Part shown: positions 1-7,441 of the stretch, piece after piece
Layout of the letters: the number at the start of each line of letters is the position of its first letter
How positions within the stretch are numbered: position 1 is the stretch's first letter
Assembly: GCA_030681035.1 (NCBI GenBank)
Contig: JAUXUI010000059.1
Location: 1 to 38,810 of the forward strand
Length of the DNA stretch: 38,810 nt
Direction of reading: 5' to 3'
From: Lysobacteraceae bacterium
GTDB taxonomy: Bacteria; Pseudomonadota; Gammaproteobacteria; Xanthomonadales; Xanthomonadaceae
Position numbers and translations under genes: made by a program
The notes under the pieces: generated by a model
The model's input: the letters and a program-made list of their open reading frames with translations, nothing else
Told to the model about the DNA's origin: nothing
The model's database searches: none

Positions 1-102
1 CCTGCTCGCGTTGATTGCTCGAAAAACCTATCGCCATCGAGCGAACGTCTCGAAACCGCGCAACCTCGGCCACAAGCCGCACAAACCGATGACGCAAAAA
101 CA

Positions 103-660
103 GTGCTAGCCCAGACCAGAAGGCTTAACTTGGGTGGATTGAACCACCGTCGCCCACAGGACGGCGACCTGATTACTTACGAGCCTGCGACCGATCCGGC
201 GGGGCGGCTGCGCGCAGTGAATATCCGTTTTGCCGGCGATGTGCCCGCGCCGCCAAATGTCCGGCACCGCACCGCCCGGCAAAGCCCGATTGCCATCGCG
301 TACACCACATTTTTTTGTGCCGTCGTCGGTGTGCTCACGTTGATGGGCAAGCTGCCAGCGTTGGTGTCATACATCTACGCACTGGCAAGCCTGTTCACGT
401 TTCTGGTCTATGCATTCGACAAGTCGGCGGCGCAGAACAACCGCCAGCGAACGCCAGAGAAAACGTTACATCTGCTTGCACTGATTGGTGGCTGGCCCGG
501 TGCGCTGGCAGCGCAGCGCATGTTCCGTCACAAATCAATAAAGGCCGAGTTCCAGTCTGCATTCTGGTTGACGGTAATCGTCAACTCGCTTGCGCTCGGC
601 TGGTTGCTCACCTCGAGTGGGGCGGCGTTTATCGGCAACGCGCTGCAAACTCTGCGCTAA
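103..660 (+). CDS. DUF1294 membrane protein, N-terminal cold-shock domain apparently truncated
   Basis: The 185-residue product (GTG start) ends in a DUF1294 domain: hydrophobic segments near residues 45-60, 65-85 and 155-175, with the family-like stretch FLVYAFDKSAA and a later GGWPGALAAQ motif. DUF1294 proteins often carry an N-terminal cold-shock domain. Here only its second half is recognisable (residues 12-45, PQDGDLITYEPATDPAGRLR); the usual KGFGFI and FVH motifs that should precede it are absent. The frame stays open to the left edge, but the upstream codons do not read as a cold-shock fold, so the 5' part is probably lost, frameshifted or diverged. The GTG is therefore only a nominal start. 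The stop TAA is fused to a repeat end beginning at 661. Function is unknown. Confidence 0.7.
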   Translation: MLAQTRRLNLGGLNHRRPQDGDLITYEPATDPAGRLRAVNIRFAGDVPAPPNVRHRTARQSPIAIAYTTFFCAVVGVLTLMGKLPALVSYIYALASLFTFLVYAFDKSAAQNNRQRTPEKTLHLLALIGGWPGALAAQRMFRHKSIKAEFQSAFWLTVIVNSLALGWLLTSSGAAFIGNALQTLR

Positions 661-689
661 GGATACTCTGAACAAGCCGTCACCCCAGC
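661..689 (+). repeat. Solitary end of the CTCTGAACAAG repeat family
   Basis: Bases 661-676 read GGATACTCTGAACAAG, the same 16-bp terminus found at both ends of the elements at 8204, 12513 and 13470. The match continues to about 689 (GTCACCCCAGCG), identical in that stretch to the inward sequence at the right end of the 12513-12695 element read on the opposite strand. The four bases before it (CTAA, 657-660) fit the NTAR target seen at the complete copies and include the stop codon of the upstream gene. No matching opposite end was found downstream, so this is a decayed or deleted copy. Confidence 0.7.
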
Positions 690-1214
690 GGCGGGCCCGA
701 GCAGGGCCGGCGTGCGATCGGCAACCTGCTGCACACGACCCACCACGTCGATCCGTGGTGGGCAGCAACCATCAATGTGGGTTATGAGGCCGCACATGGC
801 AGCCGCGAGAAGGACGGTCGGCCCAAGGGTTACATGATCTGCGCAACCAAGACGGTCAAGGCCAGCGCCGACACCTGCTACACAGCATTCACTAGCGCCG
901 TGGCGCTCAACCGCTGACTCGGTTCCGGGCACGTGCTGGATTTCGTCGAAGGCGGCAGCCTGCACAACGACGACGGCAATCGCGCGCGCATCCGCAAGAT
1001 CAATCCGGTAAAGAAAATTGCGATGACCTGGGAGCAGGCCGACACGGCTGCCGACACGCCGGTCGAAATCGCGTTTCAGGCCAGTGCTGGCAAGACCACG
1101 GTGATGATCACCCACGACCGCCTGCAAACACGCGGCGATGCCGATGGCCTTCGCGCCGCGTGGGGCGTGGCATTGGGGCGATTGAAGGCGTCACTCGAAG
1201 GCGCATCGTCATGA
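672..1214 (+). pseudogene. Broken SRPBCC/AHSA1-like gene (5' truncated, internal TGA)
   Basis: From about 714 the frame reads like the conserved part of small SRPBCC/AHSA1-type proteins: a LLHTTHHVDPWWAATI segment, then YEAAHGSREKDGRPKGY, then the lipid-binding-fold-like half that ends in WGVALGRLKASLEG. Two lesions are visible. The expected N-terminal 40-60 residues are missing and are replaced by the repeat end at 661-689. A TGA at 915-917 interrupts the frame where relatives have a Trp (NR-W-L), consistent with TGG to TGA. The frame continues open after the TGA to 1214. A restart at GTG 933 would give only a partial fold. The family assignment is from memory of the motif pattern. Confidence 0.6.
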
Positions 1215-1339
1215 GCCACATCGTGCATGGTTCGAGTGCGGCGTCCACGTGACACGCGCCTGCGGCTGGGCCGATGGCGACCGGACATGAATGATGCTGC
1301 TGCGGTTGTTGTAAGCTTCTATCGTTTGCGATGATGGCA

Positions 1340-1524
1340 CCTGATTAGCGCTATATCTCAGCCCGGCGGGCTTCGGCCCCTTCTCCCTCCGGGAGAAGGT
1401 GGCGCGAAGCGCCGGATGAGGGTTCGAGCCCGTACGATGGCCGATACTCGCACCGAACCCGCACCCCCAACCCCTCTCCCGGCGGGAGAGGGGCTTCTAC
1501 CGCTGAGATATAGCGCTAATCAGG
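1340..1524. mobile_element. 185-bp MITE with perfect 22-bp terminal inverted repeats and 8-bp target duplication
   Basis: Bases 1340-1361 and 1503-1524 are perfect reverse complements (22 bp, outer sequence CCTGATTAGCGC, inner end ATATCTCAG). The element is bordered by the direct repeat TGATGGCA at 1332-1339 and 1525-1532, an 8-bp target-site duplication. The interior holds two GC-rich hairpins (CTTCTCCCTCCGGGAGAAG near 1380 and CCTCTCCCGGCGGGAGAGG near 1475) and no credible gene. It ends 29 bp before the yqaE-like start codon, so it displaces or supplies that gene's promoter. The rest of the 1215-1553 gap (1215-1331 and 1533-1541) shows nothing recognisable apart from the ribosome binding site at 1542-1547. 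Confidence 0.85.
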
Positions 1525-1553
1525 TGATGGCATCGACTACCAAGGAGCAAAAG

Positions 1554-1751
1554 ATGCGTTTGTTGTTGGCGATATTTCTCCCGTGGCTCCAATTCTTCAC
1601 GATCGGCCGTCCATTCGCCGGGTTGATCTGTTTGCTTTTGCAAATCACCATAATCGGCTGGATTCCAGCAGCGCTGTGGTCCGTCTACGCGCTTGGCCAG
1701 TACAAGACGGACAAGAAAATCGAAAAAGCACTGGGCGGTTCGAGTGCGTAG
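1554..1751 (+). CDS. YqaE/Pmp3 family small membrane protein
   Basis: The 65-residue product has two hydrophobic segments (about residues 3-24 and 27-47) joined by a short loop, followed by a charged tail (KTDKKIEK). This is the layout of the YqaE/Pmp3 proteolipid family, whose members are typically 50-60 residues and are linked to membrane potential or stress in other organisms. The ATG at 1554 is chosen because AAGGAG at 1542-1547 sits at good spacing. Longer in-frame starts would run back into the MITE ending at 1524 and encode low-complexity Pro-rich sequence. The element therefore lies immediately upstream and may have altered expression. Confidence 0.75.
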   Translation: MRLLLAIFLPWLQFFTIGRPFAGLICLLLQITIIGWIPAALWSVYALGQYKTDKKIEKALGGSSA

Positions 1752-1827
1752 TCATGGCTATCAGCGGTGACTTGGCGGGGCGCGCTGGTGTGGCGCCCCG
1801 CCGACTTTCCCGCAGACGCCCGGCCTG

Positions 1828-2241
1828 ATGGCGGCACCCAGACCGACGGGTGCGCGTGGCGTGCTGCGCGTGGCAACGGCGCTGGCAAGTATCATCGCTT
1901 GCCTGCTTACAGCGATGGCACTTTCCGCTCTGGTCGAATCGTCGGGGCGCGAACTGCGCCCGGCAGCCATATTCATGGCGATACTGCTCGTCGCGGCGGC
2001 CTTCTACCTTTCGCGCTGGCGTGCCCATCGCGTGCGTGAACTGATCGTTGCCCTGTTGATCGCGGAACTGCTCTTTGTCGTCGCCATCGGTTGGTTTGCC
2101 AGTGGCGGCCTGCCGCAGTTTGACGGCTTTTTCTTCTCATGGTTCATCGCGGGCAACCTGTTCCTGGCGTTGCCTTGGCTGGTTGGCGTGGCGCTGGGAA
2201 CATTCACGCGTCGCCGCAGGCTCGCTTCGCGAGAACGATGA
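1828..2241 (+). CDS. Small four-helix membrane protein of unknown function
   Basis: The 137-residue product is strongly hydrophobic, with predicted membrane helices at about residues 15-36, 46-62, 72-91 and 100-126, and Arg-rich termini (RAHRVR loop, RRRR near the C-terminus) that fit a positive-inside arrangement. I do not recognise a family. No clear ribosome binding site precedes the ATG at 1828, so the exact start is uncertain. The alternative overlapping frames in this stretch lack hydrophobic periodicity and look non-coding. It sits between the yqaE-like gene and the converging vapC-like toxin, with nothing recognisable in 2242-2328. Confidence 0.6.
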   Translation: MAAPRPTGARGVLRVATALASIIACLLTAMALSALVESSGRELRPAAIFMAILLVAAAFYLSRWRAHRVRELIVALLIAELLFVVAIGWFASGGLPQFDGFFFSWFIAGNLFLALPWLVGVALGTFTRRRRLASRER

Positions 2242-2328
2242 ATCACCCCGGGGTTCGGCTTCCAGATCGACCGATTGGCGAAACGGAATGCAGTCGCGCG
2301 TCGCGCACCGGGGGTTCGGGTAATCGCC

Positions 2329-2718
2329 TCAGGGCTTCTCGACGCGGCAGTCGCTCAATGCCTTGCCGCGCCGAATGAAGTCTGCGTCGAAGGTCTTGAG
2401 GGCATCCTGATCCTTGCTCAAGGCGAGGTGGAAGGCGTCGGCGAAATCGAGGCCGGCCTCGTGCCAGGCGATCACTTGCGCGATCATCGGGGCGTTGGCG
2501 AGGGTGACGTTGGCCAGTCCACACACCCGGCGCAGGGCTTCGCAGACGGCGGCGGGCTCCAACTGGTAGGCGGCACGCAGCACCCACTCGGTTTCCAGAA
2601 TCACGGTATCGGGAATGAACACCGGCTCGGCGGTGAACAGGGCGTGGCTGGCCTTGTATTGGGCGGGGTGGTCGCCGGTCAGCAGACGCACCAGCACGTT
2701 GGTATCAACGGCTGTCAC
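2329..2718 (-). CDS. VapC-type PIN-domain toxin
   Basis: The 129-residue product is a PIN-domain ribonuclease of the type II toxin-antitoxin class. The acidic metal-binding residues are in place: D5 in AVDTNVLVR, E42 in ILETEWVLR, and D91/D94 in DFADAFHLA. VapC toxins cleave RNA and are held inactive by a co-translated antitoxin. The start is GTG at 2718, inside the end of the antitoxin gene (14-bp overlap), which implies translational coupling. The length is normal and no active-site residue is missing, so the gene appears functional. The target RNA cannot be inferred. Confidence 0.88.
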   Translation of the reverse strand: MTAVDTNVLVRLLTGDHPAQYKASHALFTAEPVFIPDTVILETEWVLRAAYQLEPAAVCEALRRVCGLANVTLANAPMIAQVIAWHEAGLDFADAFHLALSKDQDALKTFDADFIRRGKALSDCRVEKP

Positions 2719-2968
2719 GCCATTTCCTGCGCACGTCGTGTTGCAGCGCCTGCGCGATCTGCGCGCCGGTCATCGGTTTGATCCGCCCCTTGAGAAGGCC
2801 GGCAACATCGGCCAGCGCGGACACCTCGAAGGGCGCCTTGGGCTTGAGCAGAATGCCGTCGCCGGTGGCGATCACCTGCAGTTCAAGGCCGGCTTCCCAG
2901 TGATTGCGGGTGCGAAAGGCCTTGGGGATGATCACCTGGCCCTTGCTGGACAGCTTGGTGGTTTCCAT
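2705..2968 (-). CDS. AbrB/MazE-type (SpoVT-AbrB fold) antitoxin
   Basis: The 87-residue product begins with a swapped-hairpin AbrB DNA-binding domain (residues 1-50; the hallmark KLSSKGQVIIPKAFR is at residues 5-19), followed by a variable C-terminal tail expected to bind the toxin (KPMTGAQIAQALQHDVRRKW). It is the first gene of the pair and overlaps the PIN toxin by 14 bp. Such antitoxins normally repress their own promoter, and a candidate operator of two GTAAGAC direct repeats lies 16 bp upstream of the start. PIN toxins paired with AbrB-fold antitoxins are a recognised VapBC subtype. Confidence 0.88.
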   Translation of the reverse strand: METTKLSSKGQVIIPKAFRTRNHWEAGLELQVIATGDGILLKPKAPFEVSALADVAGLLKGRIKPMTGAQIAQALQHDVRRKWRDSR

Positions 2969-2983
2969 GGTCGCGTCGTCAAA

Positions 2984-3001
2984 GTAAGACCTAGGTAAGA
3001 C
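2984..3001. promoter_or_regulatory. Candidate autoregulatory operator of the AbrB-VapC module
   Basis: Two direct copies of GTAAGAC (2984-2990 and 2995-3001, 11-bp period, about one helical turn) enclose the palindrome ACCTAGGT (2989-2996). The site is 16 bp upstream of the antitoxin ATG. AbrB-fold antitoxins usually bind sites of this kind over their own promoter. The operator role is inferred from position and symmetry. Confidence 0.45.
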
Positions 3002-3085
3002 TACGCATCACGGTCGCCGCTGTCAAATTCACAACGAACGAATCGGGTTGTCGCAACGGCGGTTACGTCAACTTGCCGGAACAAT

Positions 3086-3109
3086 CCGCAGCAGCGGTGA
3101 GTGCTGCGG
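3086..3109 (-). terminator. Candidate terminator after the RND operon
   Basis: Just beyond the permease stop, the minus strand can fold into an 8-bp GC-rich stem (CCGCAGCA pairing with TGCTGCGG, 8-nt loop). The following bases (ATTGTTCC) are only modestly T-rich, so it could be a weak intrinsic terminator or a transcript-stabilising hairpin. Confidence 0.4.
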
Positions 3110-3130
3110 AAAAGTCCAACGAGCCAACCG

Positions 3131-6100
3131 TCATGACCTTGAGCGCGTCCTTTCCGGCACGCTCTCGCGCACCCGAAACCACGCGGCATACAGCGCTGGC
3201 AAAAACAGCAGGGTGAGCACCGTGGCCACGATCAGGCCACCCATGATGGCCACCGCCATCGGCCCGAAGAATACGCTGCGCGACAGCGGGATCATCGCCA
3301 GCACGGCGGTCATCGCGGTCAGCACGATCGGCCGGAAGCGGCGCACGGTGGCATCGAGAATGGCCTGCCATTGGCTGCTGCCATCATTGATGTCGCGCTC
3401 GATCTGATCGACCAGAATCACCGAGTTGCGCATGATCATGCCCGACAGTGCAATGGTGCCGAGCATGGCGACAAAGCCAAACGGTACCCGGAATACGAGC
3501 AGAAACAGCACCACGCCAATCAGGCCGAGCGGCGCGGTGAGCACCACCATCAACACACGCGGGAAACTTTTGAGCTGAATCATCAACAGGCTCAGCACCA
3601 GCACCAGCAACAAAGGCATGCCTGCAGCAACCGAGCGCTGGCCACGGGTAGAGTCTTCCACCGTACCGCCCACTTCCAGCAGGTAGCCTGGCGGCAGTTT
3701 GGCGCGCAGTTTTTCCAACGCTGGTTGCAGTTGCGCAACCACCGTGGCCGGCACCTGATCGCCGTAGATGTCGCCGCGCACGGTGACGGTGGGCAGGCGG
3801 TCGCGATGCCAGATAATGCCTTCCTCAAAGCCGTATTCCAGTGTCGCGATCTGCGCCATCGGCACCGTCTTGCCGCCGGCTACCGGCACCGTGAGGCTAT
3901 CGAGCATGCCCAAACCGGCGCGCTCGGAATCCGGGCCGCGCAGCAGAATCTCAATCAGCTCGTTGTCCTCACGGTACTGGCTGATGTGCAAGCCCGACAG
4001 CGAGCTTTGCAGGAATTGCGCCAGTTGCGAAGAGTCGATGCCGATGGCGCGTGCGCGTTCCTGATCGATATGCAGGCGCACTACCTTGCTCGGCTCGGCC
4101 CAATCGAGATTCACATTGACCACATGCGGATTTTCGCGCACCTGATCGGCCAGCTCGTGGGCAAAGCGGCGAATGGTGTCGATATGCTCGCCGGAGACAC
4201 GCAGCTGGATTGGGTAACCCACCGGCGGCCCGTTCTCCAGACGCGAGACACGCGCCTGCAATTGCGGAAAGGTGATTGGCAACGTTTCAATCAACCAGCT
4301 GCGCACCACCTCGCGCGCCTTGATGTCGCGGGTGAGCACTACTACCTGGGCAAAGCTGGCGGCCGGCAGTTGCTGATCCAGCGGCAGATAGAAGCGCGGC
4401 GAACCGGTACCAACGTAGGCCACATAGTTGTCGATGTCCTCGCGCTTGGCGAGCAAGGCTTCGAGCTTCTTCACTTCGGCGTCGGTGGCAAGCAGCGAGG
4501 CGCCTTCGGCCAATTTAAGGTCAACCATCAATTCCAGCCGCGCTGAAGCTGGAAAAAACTGCTGCGGTACAAACCGGAACATCACCAACGACAGCATGAA
4601 CGCTGCAACGGTAACAGAAATGACCAGCCAGCGATGATTCAAACACCACGCTACCCAGCCACGGAATCGGCGATAAAAGCGGGTGTCGTAAGGATCGCGT
4701 GCCTTGCCATGCACGGGCACGAATGATGAGGTGTCGGCGTCTGCTGCCGACTTGTGCGCAGGCAGCAACTTGTCGCCCAGATACGGCACAAACACTACCG
4801 CCGCTATCCACGACAACAACAGCGCCAATGTCACTACCTGAAAAATCGCGCGGGTGTATTCACCGGTACCTGACTGGGCAGTGGCGATAGGCAAAAAGCC
4901 AACGGCAGTGACCAATGTGCCGGTCAACATCGGGAAGGCCGTGGATGTCCAGGTGAAGCTGGCAGCACTGAGGCGATCAAATCCCTGCTCGATTTTAACT
5001 GCCATCATTTCCACCGCGATGATGGCGTCATCAACCAGCAAACCAAGCGCGACCACCAGCGCTCCCAACGAGATTTTGTGCAGGCCAATATCGAGCAGAT
5101 ACATCGCCGCAAACGTCATCGACAGCACCAGCGGTATTGACAGCCCAACCACCAGGCCGGTGCGCACACCAAGCGAGAAAAAGCTCACCACCAGCACGAT
5201 CAGCACCGCCTCGGCCAGCACGCGCACGAACTCGCCCACCGACTGCCGAACCGCCTGTGGCTGATCGGACACCTTGGCCAGCTCCATACCGATCGGCAAG
5301 GTCGCCTGCACGCGGGCGAAGGTGGTTTCCAGCGCCTTGCCCAGCCGCAGGATATCGCCGCCGCTTTTCATCGATACCGCGATACCGATGGCATCCTCGC
5401 CGAGAAATCGCATGCGCGGTGCCGGGGGATCATTGAAACCACGGCGAACATCGGCAACATCGCCAATACGGAACGTACGATCACCCACCCGGATCGGAAA
5501 GTCGCGGATTTCGGCAACCGAACGGAAACGGCCGGAAATTCTCAGCGGAATGCGCTCACTGGGCGTTTCAAAAAACCCGGCGGCGACAACCGCGTTTTGC
5601 GTCTCAAGTGCCTGCTGCACCTGATTGAGTGACACCCCCAGCGTGGCCAGCTTGATATTGCTCAGCTCGATCCAGATTTTTTCGTCTTGCAGGCCAACCA
5701 GCTCAACCTTCGCCACATCCGGCACCCGCTGCAATTCGATCTGCAAACGGTCGGCATAGTCCTTGAGGGTGGCGTAATCAAACCCCTTGCCGGTCAGCGC
5801 GTAGATGTTGCCGAAGGTATCGCCGAACTCATCGTTGAAAAACGGGCCGATGATGCCGGGCGGCAACTGATTGCGGATATCGCCGGTTTTCTTGCGCACC
5901 TGATACCACAATTCAGGCAGGTGCTCGGAGCGCAGCGAATCACGCGCCATGAACGTGATCTGTGATTCCCCCGGCCGCGAGTAGGAGCGTATCCACTGAT
6001 ACTCGCCGGTTTCCATCAGTTTTTTTTCAATGCGATCGCTGACTTGCCGCGCCACTTCTTCGGCCGTGGCACCGGGCCACACGGTGCGAATCACCATTGC

Positions 6101-6238
6101 CTTGAAGGTGAACGGCGGATCTTCGGACTGGCCCAGGCGGGTGTAGGACACGATGCCGGCAATACTCAGCAACACCATGGCGTACAACACCAGGCCGCGG
6201 TTATGCAGCGCCCATGCGGATAGATTGAATCGGCTCAT
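3131..6238 (-). CDS. RND family efflux transporter permease
   Basis: The 1035-residue product has the full AcrB-type layout: N-terminal helix (LVLYAMVLLSIAGI), a large periplasmic porter domain, a central bundle of helices near residues 330-480, a second periplasmic domain, and C-terminal helices. The proton-relay acid pair of TM4 is present in GLLVDDAIIAVE. In the TM10 relay position where AcrB has Lys (GLSAKNAILIVEF), this protein has Arg (GMIMRNSVILVDQ). It would pump substrates from the inner membrane or periplasm through an adaptor and an outer-membrane channel. It starts 7 bp after the adaptor gene and is co-transcribed with it. Substrates cannot be read from the sequence. Confidence 0.93.
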   Translation of the reverse strand: MSRFNLSAWALHNRGLVLYAMVLLSIAGIVSYTRLGQSEDPPFTFKAMVIRTVWPGATAEEVARQVSDRIEKKLMETGEYQWIRSYSRPGESQITFMARDSLRSEHLPELWYQVRKKTGDIRNQLPPGIIGPFFNDEFGDTFGNIYALTGKGFDYATLKDYADRLQIELQRVPDVAKVELVGLQDEKIWIELSNIKLATLGVSLNQVQQALETQNAVVAAGFFETPSERIPLRISGRFRSVAEIRDFPIRVGDRTFRIGDVADVRRGFNDPPAPRMRFLGEDAIGIAVSMKSGGDILRLGKALETTFARVQATLPIGMELAKVSDQPQAVRQSVGEFVRVLAEAVLIVLVVSFFSLGVRTGLVVGLSIPLVLSMTFAAMYLLDIGLHKISLGALVVALGLLVDDAIIAVEMMAVKIEQGFDRLSAASFTWTSTAFPMLTGTLVTAVGFLPIATAQSGTGEYTRAIFQVVTLALLLSWIAAVVFVPYLGDKLLPAHKSAADADTSSFVPVHGKARDPYDTRFYRRFRGWVAWCLNHRWLVISVTVAAFMLSLVMFRFVPQQFFPASARLELMVDLKLAEGASLLATDAEVKKLEALLAKREDIDNYVAYVGTGSPRFYLPLDQQLPAASFAQVVVLTRDIKAREVVRSWLIETLPITFPQLQARVSRLENGPPVGYPIQLRVSGEHIDTIRRFAHELADQVRENPHVVNVNLDWAEPSKVVRLHIDQERARAIGIDSSQLAQFLQSSLSGLHISQYREDNELIEILLRGPDSERAGLGMLDSLTVPVAGGKTVPMAQIATLEYGFEEGIIWHRDRLPTVTVRGDIYGDQVPATVVAQLQPALEKLRAKLPPGYLLEVGGTVEDSTRGQRSVAAGMPLLLVLVLSLLMIQLKSFPRVLMVVLTAPLGLIGVVLFLLVFRVPFGFVAMLGTIALSGMIMRNSVILVDQIERDINDGSSQWQAILDATVRRFRPIVLTAMTAVLAMIPLSRSVFFGPMAVAIMGGLIVATVLTLLFLPALYAAWFRVRESVPERTRSRS

Positions 6239-6245
6239 TGTGGCC

Positions 6246-7352
6246 TCAGGGGGTTTGGACGAGGATTACCGCGCGGTTGTCGCGGTCTACCGGGGCTACC
6301 CGCTGGCCTTCGCGCAACAAATGCACCCCTCCGGCCACTACCCATTCTTCACCGCGCAACCCGGAGATGACCGGCACCCGATCCTCCTGATAAGCGCCCA
6401 ATACCAGCGGCCGGCGTTGCAGGCGCGCGGTCGCCGGGTCCACCACCCAGGCAAAGGCTGTTCCATCTTCGGCACTTACCGCCGACAGCGGCAACATCAA
6501 TTGCCGGGCGGCATCGGTGCCGGCGGTGTAGACGCGCGCGGTTTGCCCCAACTCGGCCAATGCCGTGCCCGCGTCAAGCGTTACCCGCGCGGCATAGGTG
6601 CGGGTCTGCGGATCAGCCGCTGGTGACAACTCGCGAATATGACCGGGGAACCGGCTACCCGATTGCGCCCACAATGCCACTGTCACTTTCTGCCCCATCG
6701 TGAACTGCGCGATACGCTGCTCAGGGATGTCGATGGCGATCTCGCGCTCACCTTCCACTGCCAGCGTGAACACGGCTTGCCCTGCGGCCACCACCTGCCC
6801 GGCTTCGGCTTGGCGGGCCGCGATAACACCGGCCTCTGGCGCGTACAGCTTGCTGTATCCAGCCTGGTTGCTGGCGACATCCCACTGCGCCTTGGCCTGG
6901 CGTTCCTTGGCTTGCGCGGCTCGCCATGCGGCGTCGCGGCTGTCGTAAACCGATGCGCTGACCAGCTTGCGCTCGATCAATGCGGCGGCGCGCTCACGCT
7001 CGGCGCGGGCCAGTTCCAGGTCAGCCTGCGCTGCGCGCCATTGCGCCTGCGCAGCCTGTGCCTGCAAGCGCACATCATCCGGGTCAAGTTCGGCCAGCAG
7101 TGCGCCAGCGGCGACCCGATCACCGACATCCACTGCACGCGCAATGATTTTTCCGCCGATGCGAAAGCCCAGCGCCGGCTCGTAACGGGCGCGCACTTCG
7201 CCGGCATAGGCAACAATTGCGCCCTCGCCCGTTTGCGCCTGCACCACCAGCGCCGGGCGGACCTGCTCTACTTCTTGCGCAACTCCGCCACAGGCCGTCA
7301 GTAGCAGCAACAGCGTGCCGTTGAGAACGTATCGGGTGACTGCATTGAACAT
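6246..7352 (-). CDS. RND efflux periplasmic adaptor lipoprotein (membrane fusion protein)
   Basis: The 368-residue product starts with a lipoprotein signal (LLLLLTACGG; lipidated Cys at about residue 21), followed by the split lipoyl domain (FRIGGKIIARAVDVGDRVAAG and YSKLYAPEAGVIAARQAEAGQVV) around an Ala/Glu-rich coiled-coil hairpin (about residues 95-150), then beta-barrel and membrane-proximal domains. It bridges the permease to a TolC-type channel. It is the first gene of the operon and is divergent from the TetR regulator, with an 89-bp intergenic region carrying an imperfect palindrome over the likely promoter. No channel gene is in the operon; a tolC homologue lies about 1.9 kb from the start of the adaptor on the other strand. 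Confidence 0.93.
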   Translation of the reverse strand: MFNAVTRYVLNGTLLLLLTACGGVAQEVEQVRPALVVQAQTGEGAIVAYAGEVRARYEPALGFRIGGKIIARAVDVGDRVAAGALLAELDPDDVRLQAQAAQAQWRAAQADLELARAERERAAALIERKLVSASVYDSRDAAWRAAQAKERQAKAQWDVASNQAGYSKLYAPEAGVIAARQAEAGQVVAAGQAVFTLAVEGEREIAIDIPEQRIAQFTMGQKVTVALWAQSGSRFPGHIRELSPAADPQTRTYAARVTLDAGTALAELGQTARVYTAGTDAARQLMLPLSAVSAEDGTAFAWVVDPATARLQRRPLVLGAYQEDRVPVISGLRGEEWVVAGGVHLLREGQRVAPVDRDNRAVILVQTP

Positions 7353-7392
7353 GGCCTTACCTCAGACTCGCGAGCAGGTTAATATGTGAACC

Positions 7393-7413
7393 GGAACGTA
7401 TAGTATAGTTTCC
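7393..7413. promoter_or_regulatory. Candidate TetR-family operator (21-bp imperfect palindrome)
   Basis: The site has the form GGAA-nn-TATA-n-TATA-nn-TTCC, an imperfect dyad of 21 bp with 16 of 20 arm positions complementary. It lies between the divergent tetR and RND operon and overlaps the proposed -10 box of the pump promoter. TetR-type repressors bind dyads of this size, so repression of both genes is the natural reading, though this is inferred. Confidence 0.6.
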
Positions 7414-7430
7414 TGTACCCATCAGTCCAG
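7402..7430 (-). promoter_or_regulatory. Predicted sigma70 promoter of the RND operon
   Basis: On the minus strand, CTGGAC (7425-7430) and TATACT (7402-7407) are separated by 17 bp, giving a reasonable -35/-10 pair about 50 bp upstream of the adaptor start. The -10 box lies within the 7393-7413 palindrome, so a bound repressor would block polymerase. Confidence 0.5.
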
Positions 7431-7441
7431 AATGTTCGCTC

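Noticed and set aside
3371-4546. Long open frame on the plus strand opposite the RND permease
   Set aside because: It is His/Gln-rich antisense sequence with no domain pattern; the minus-strand frame is a full-length RND permease.
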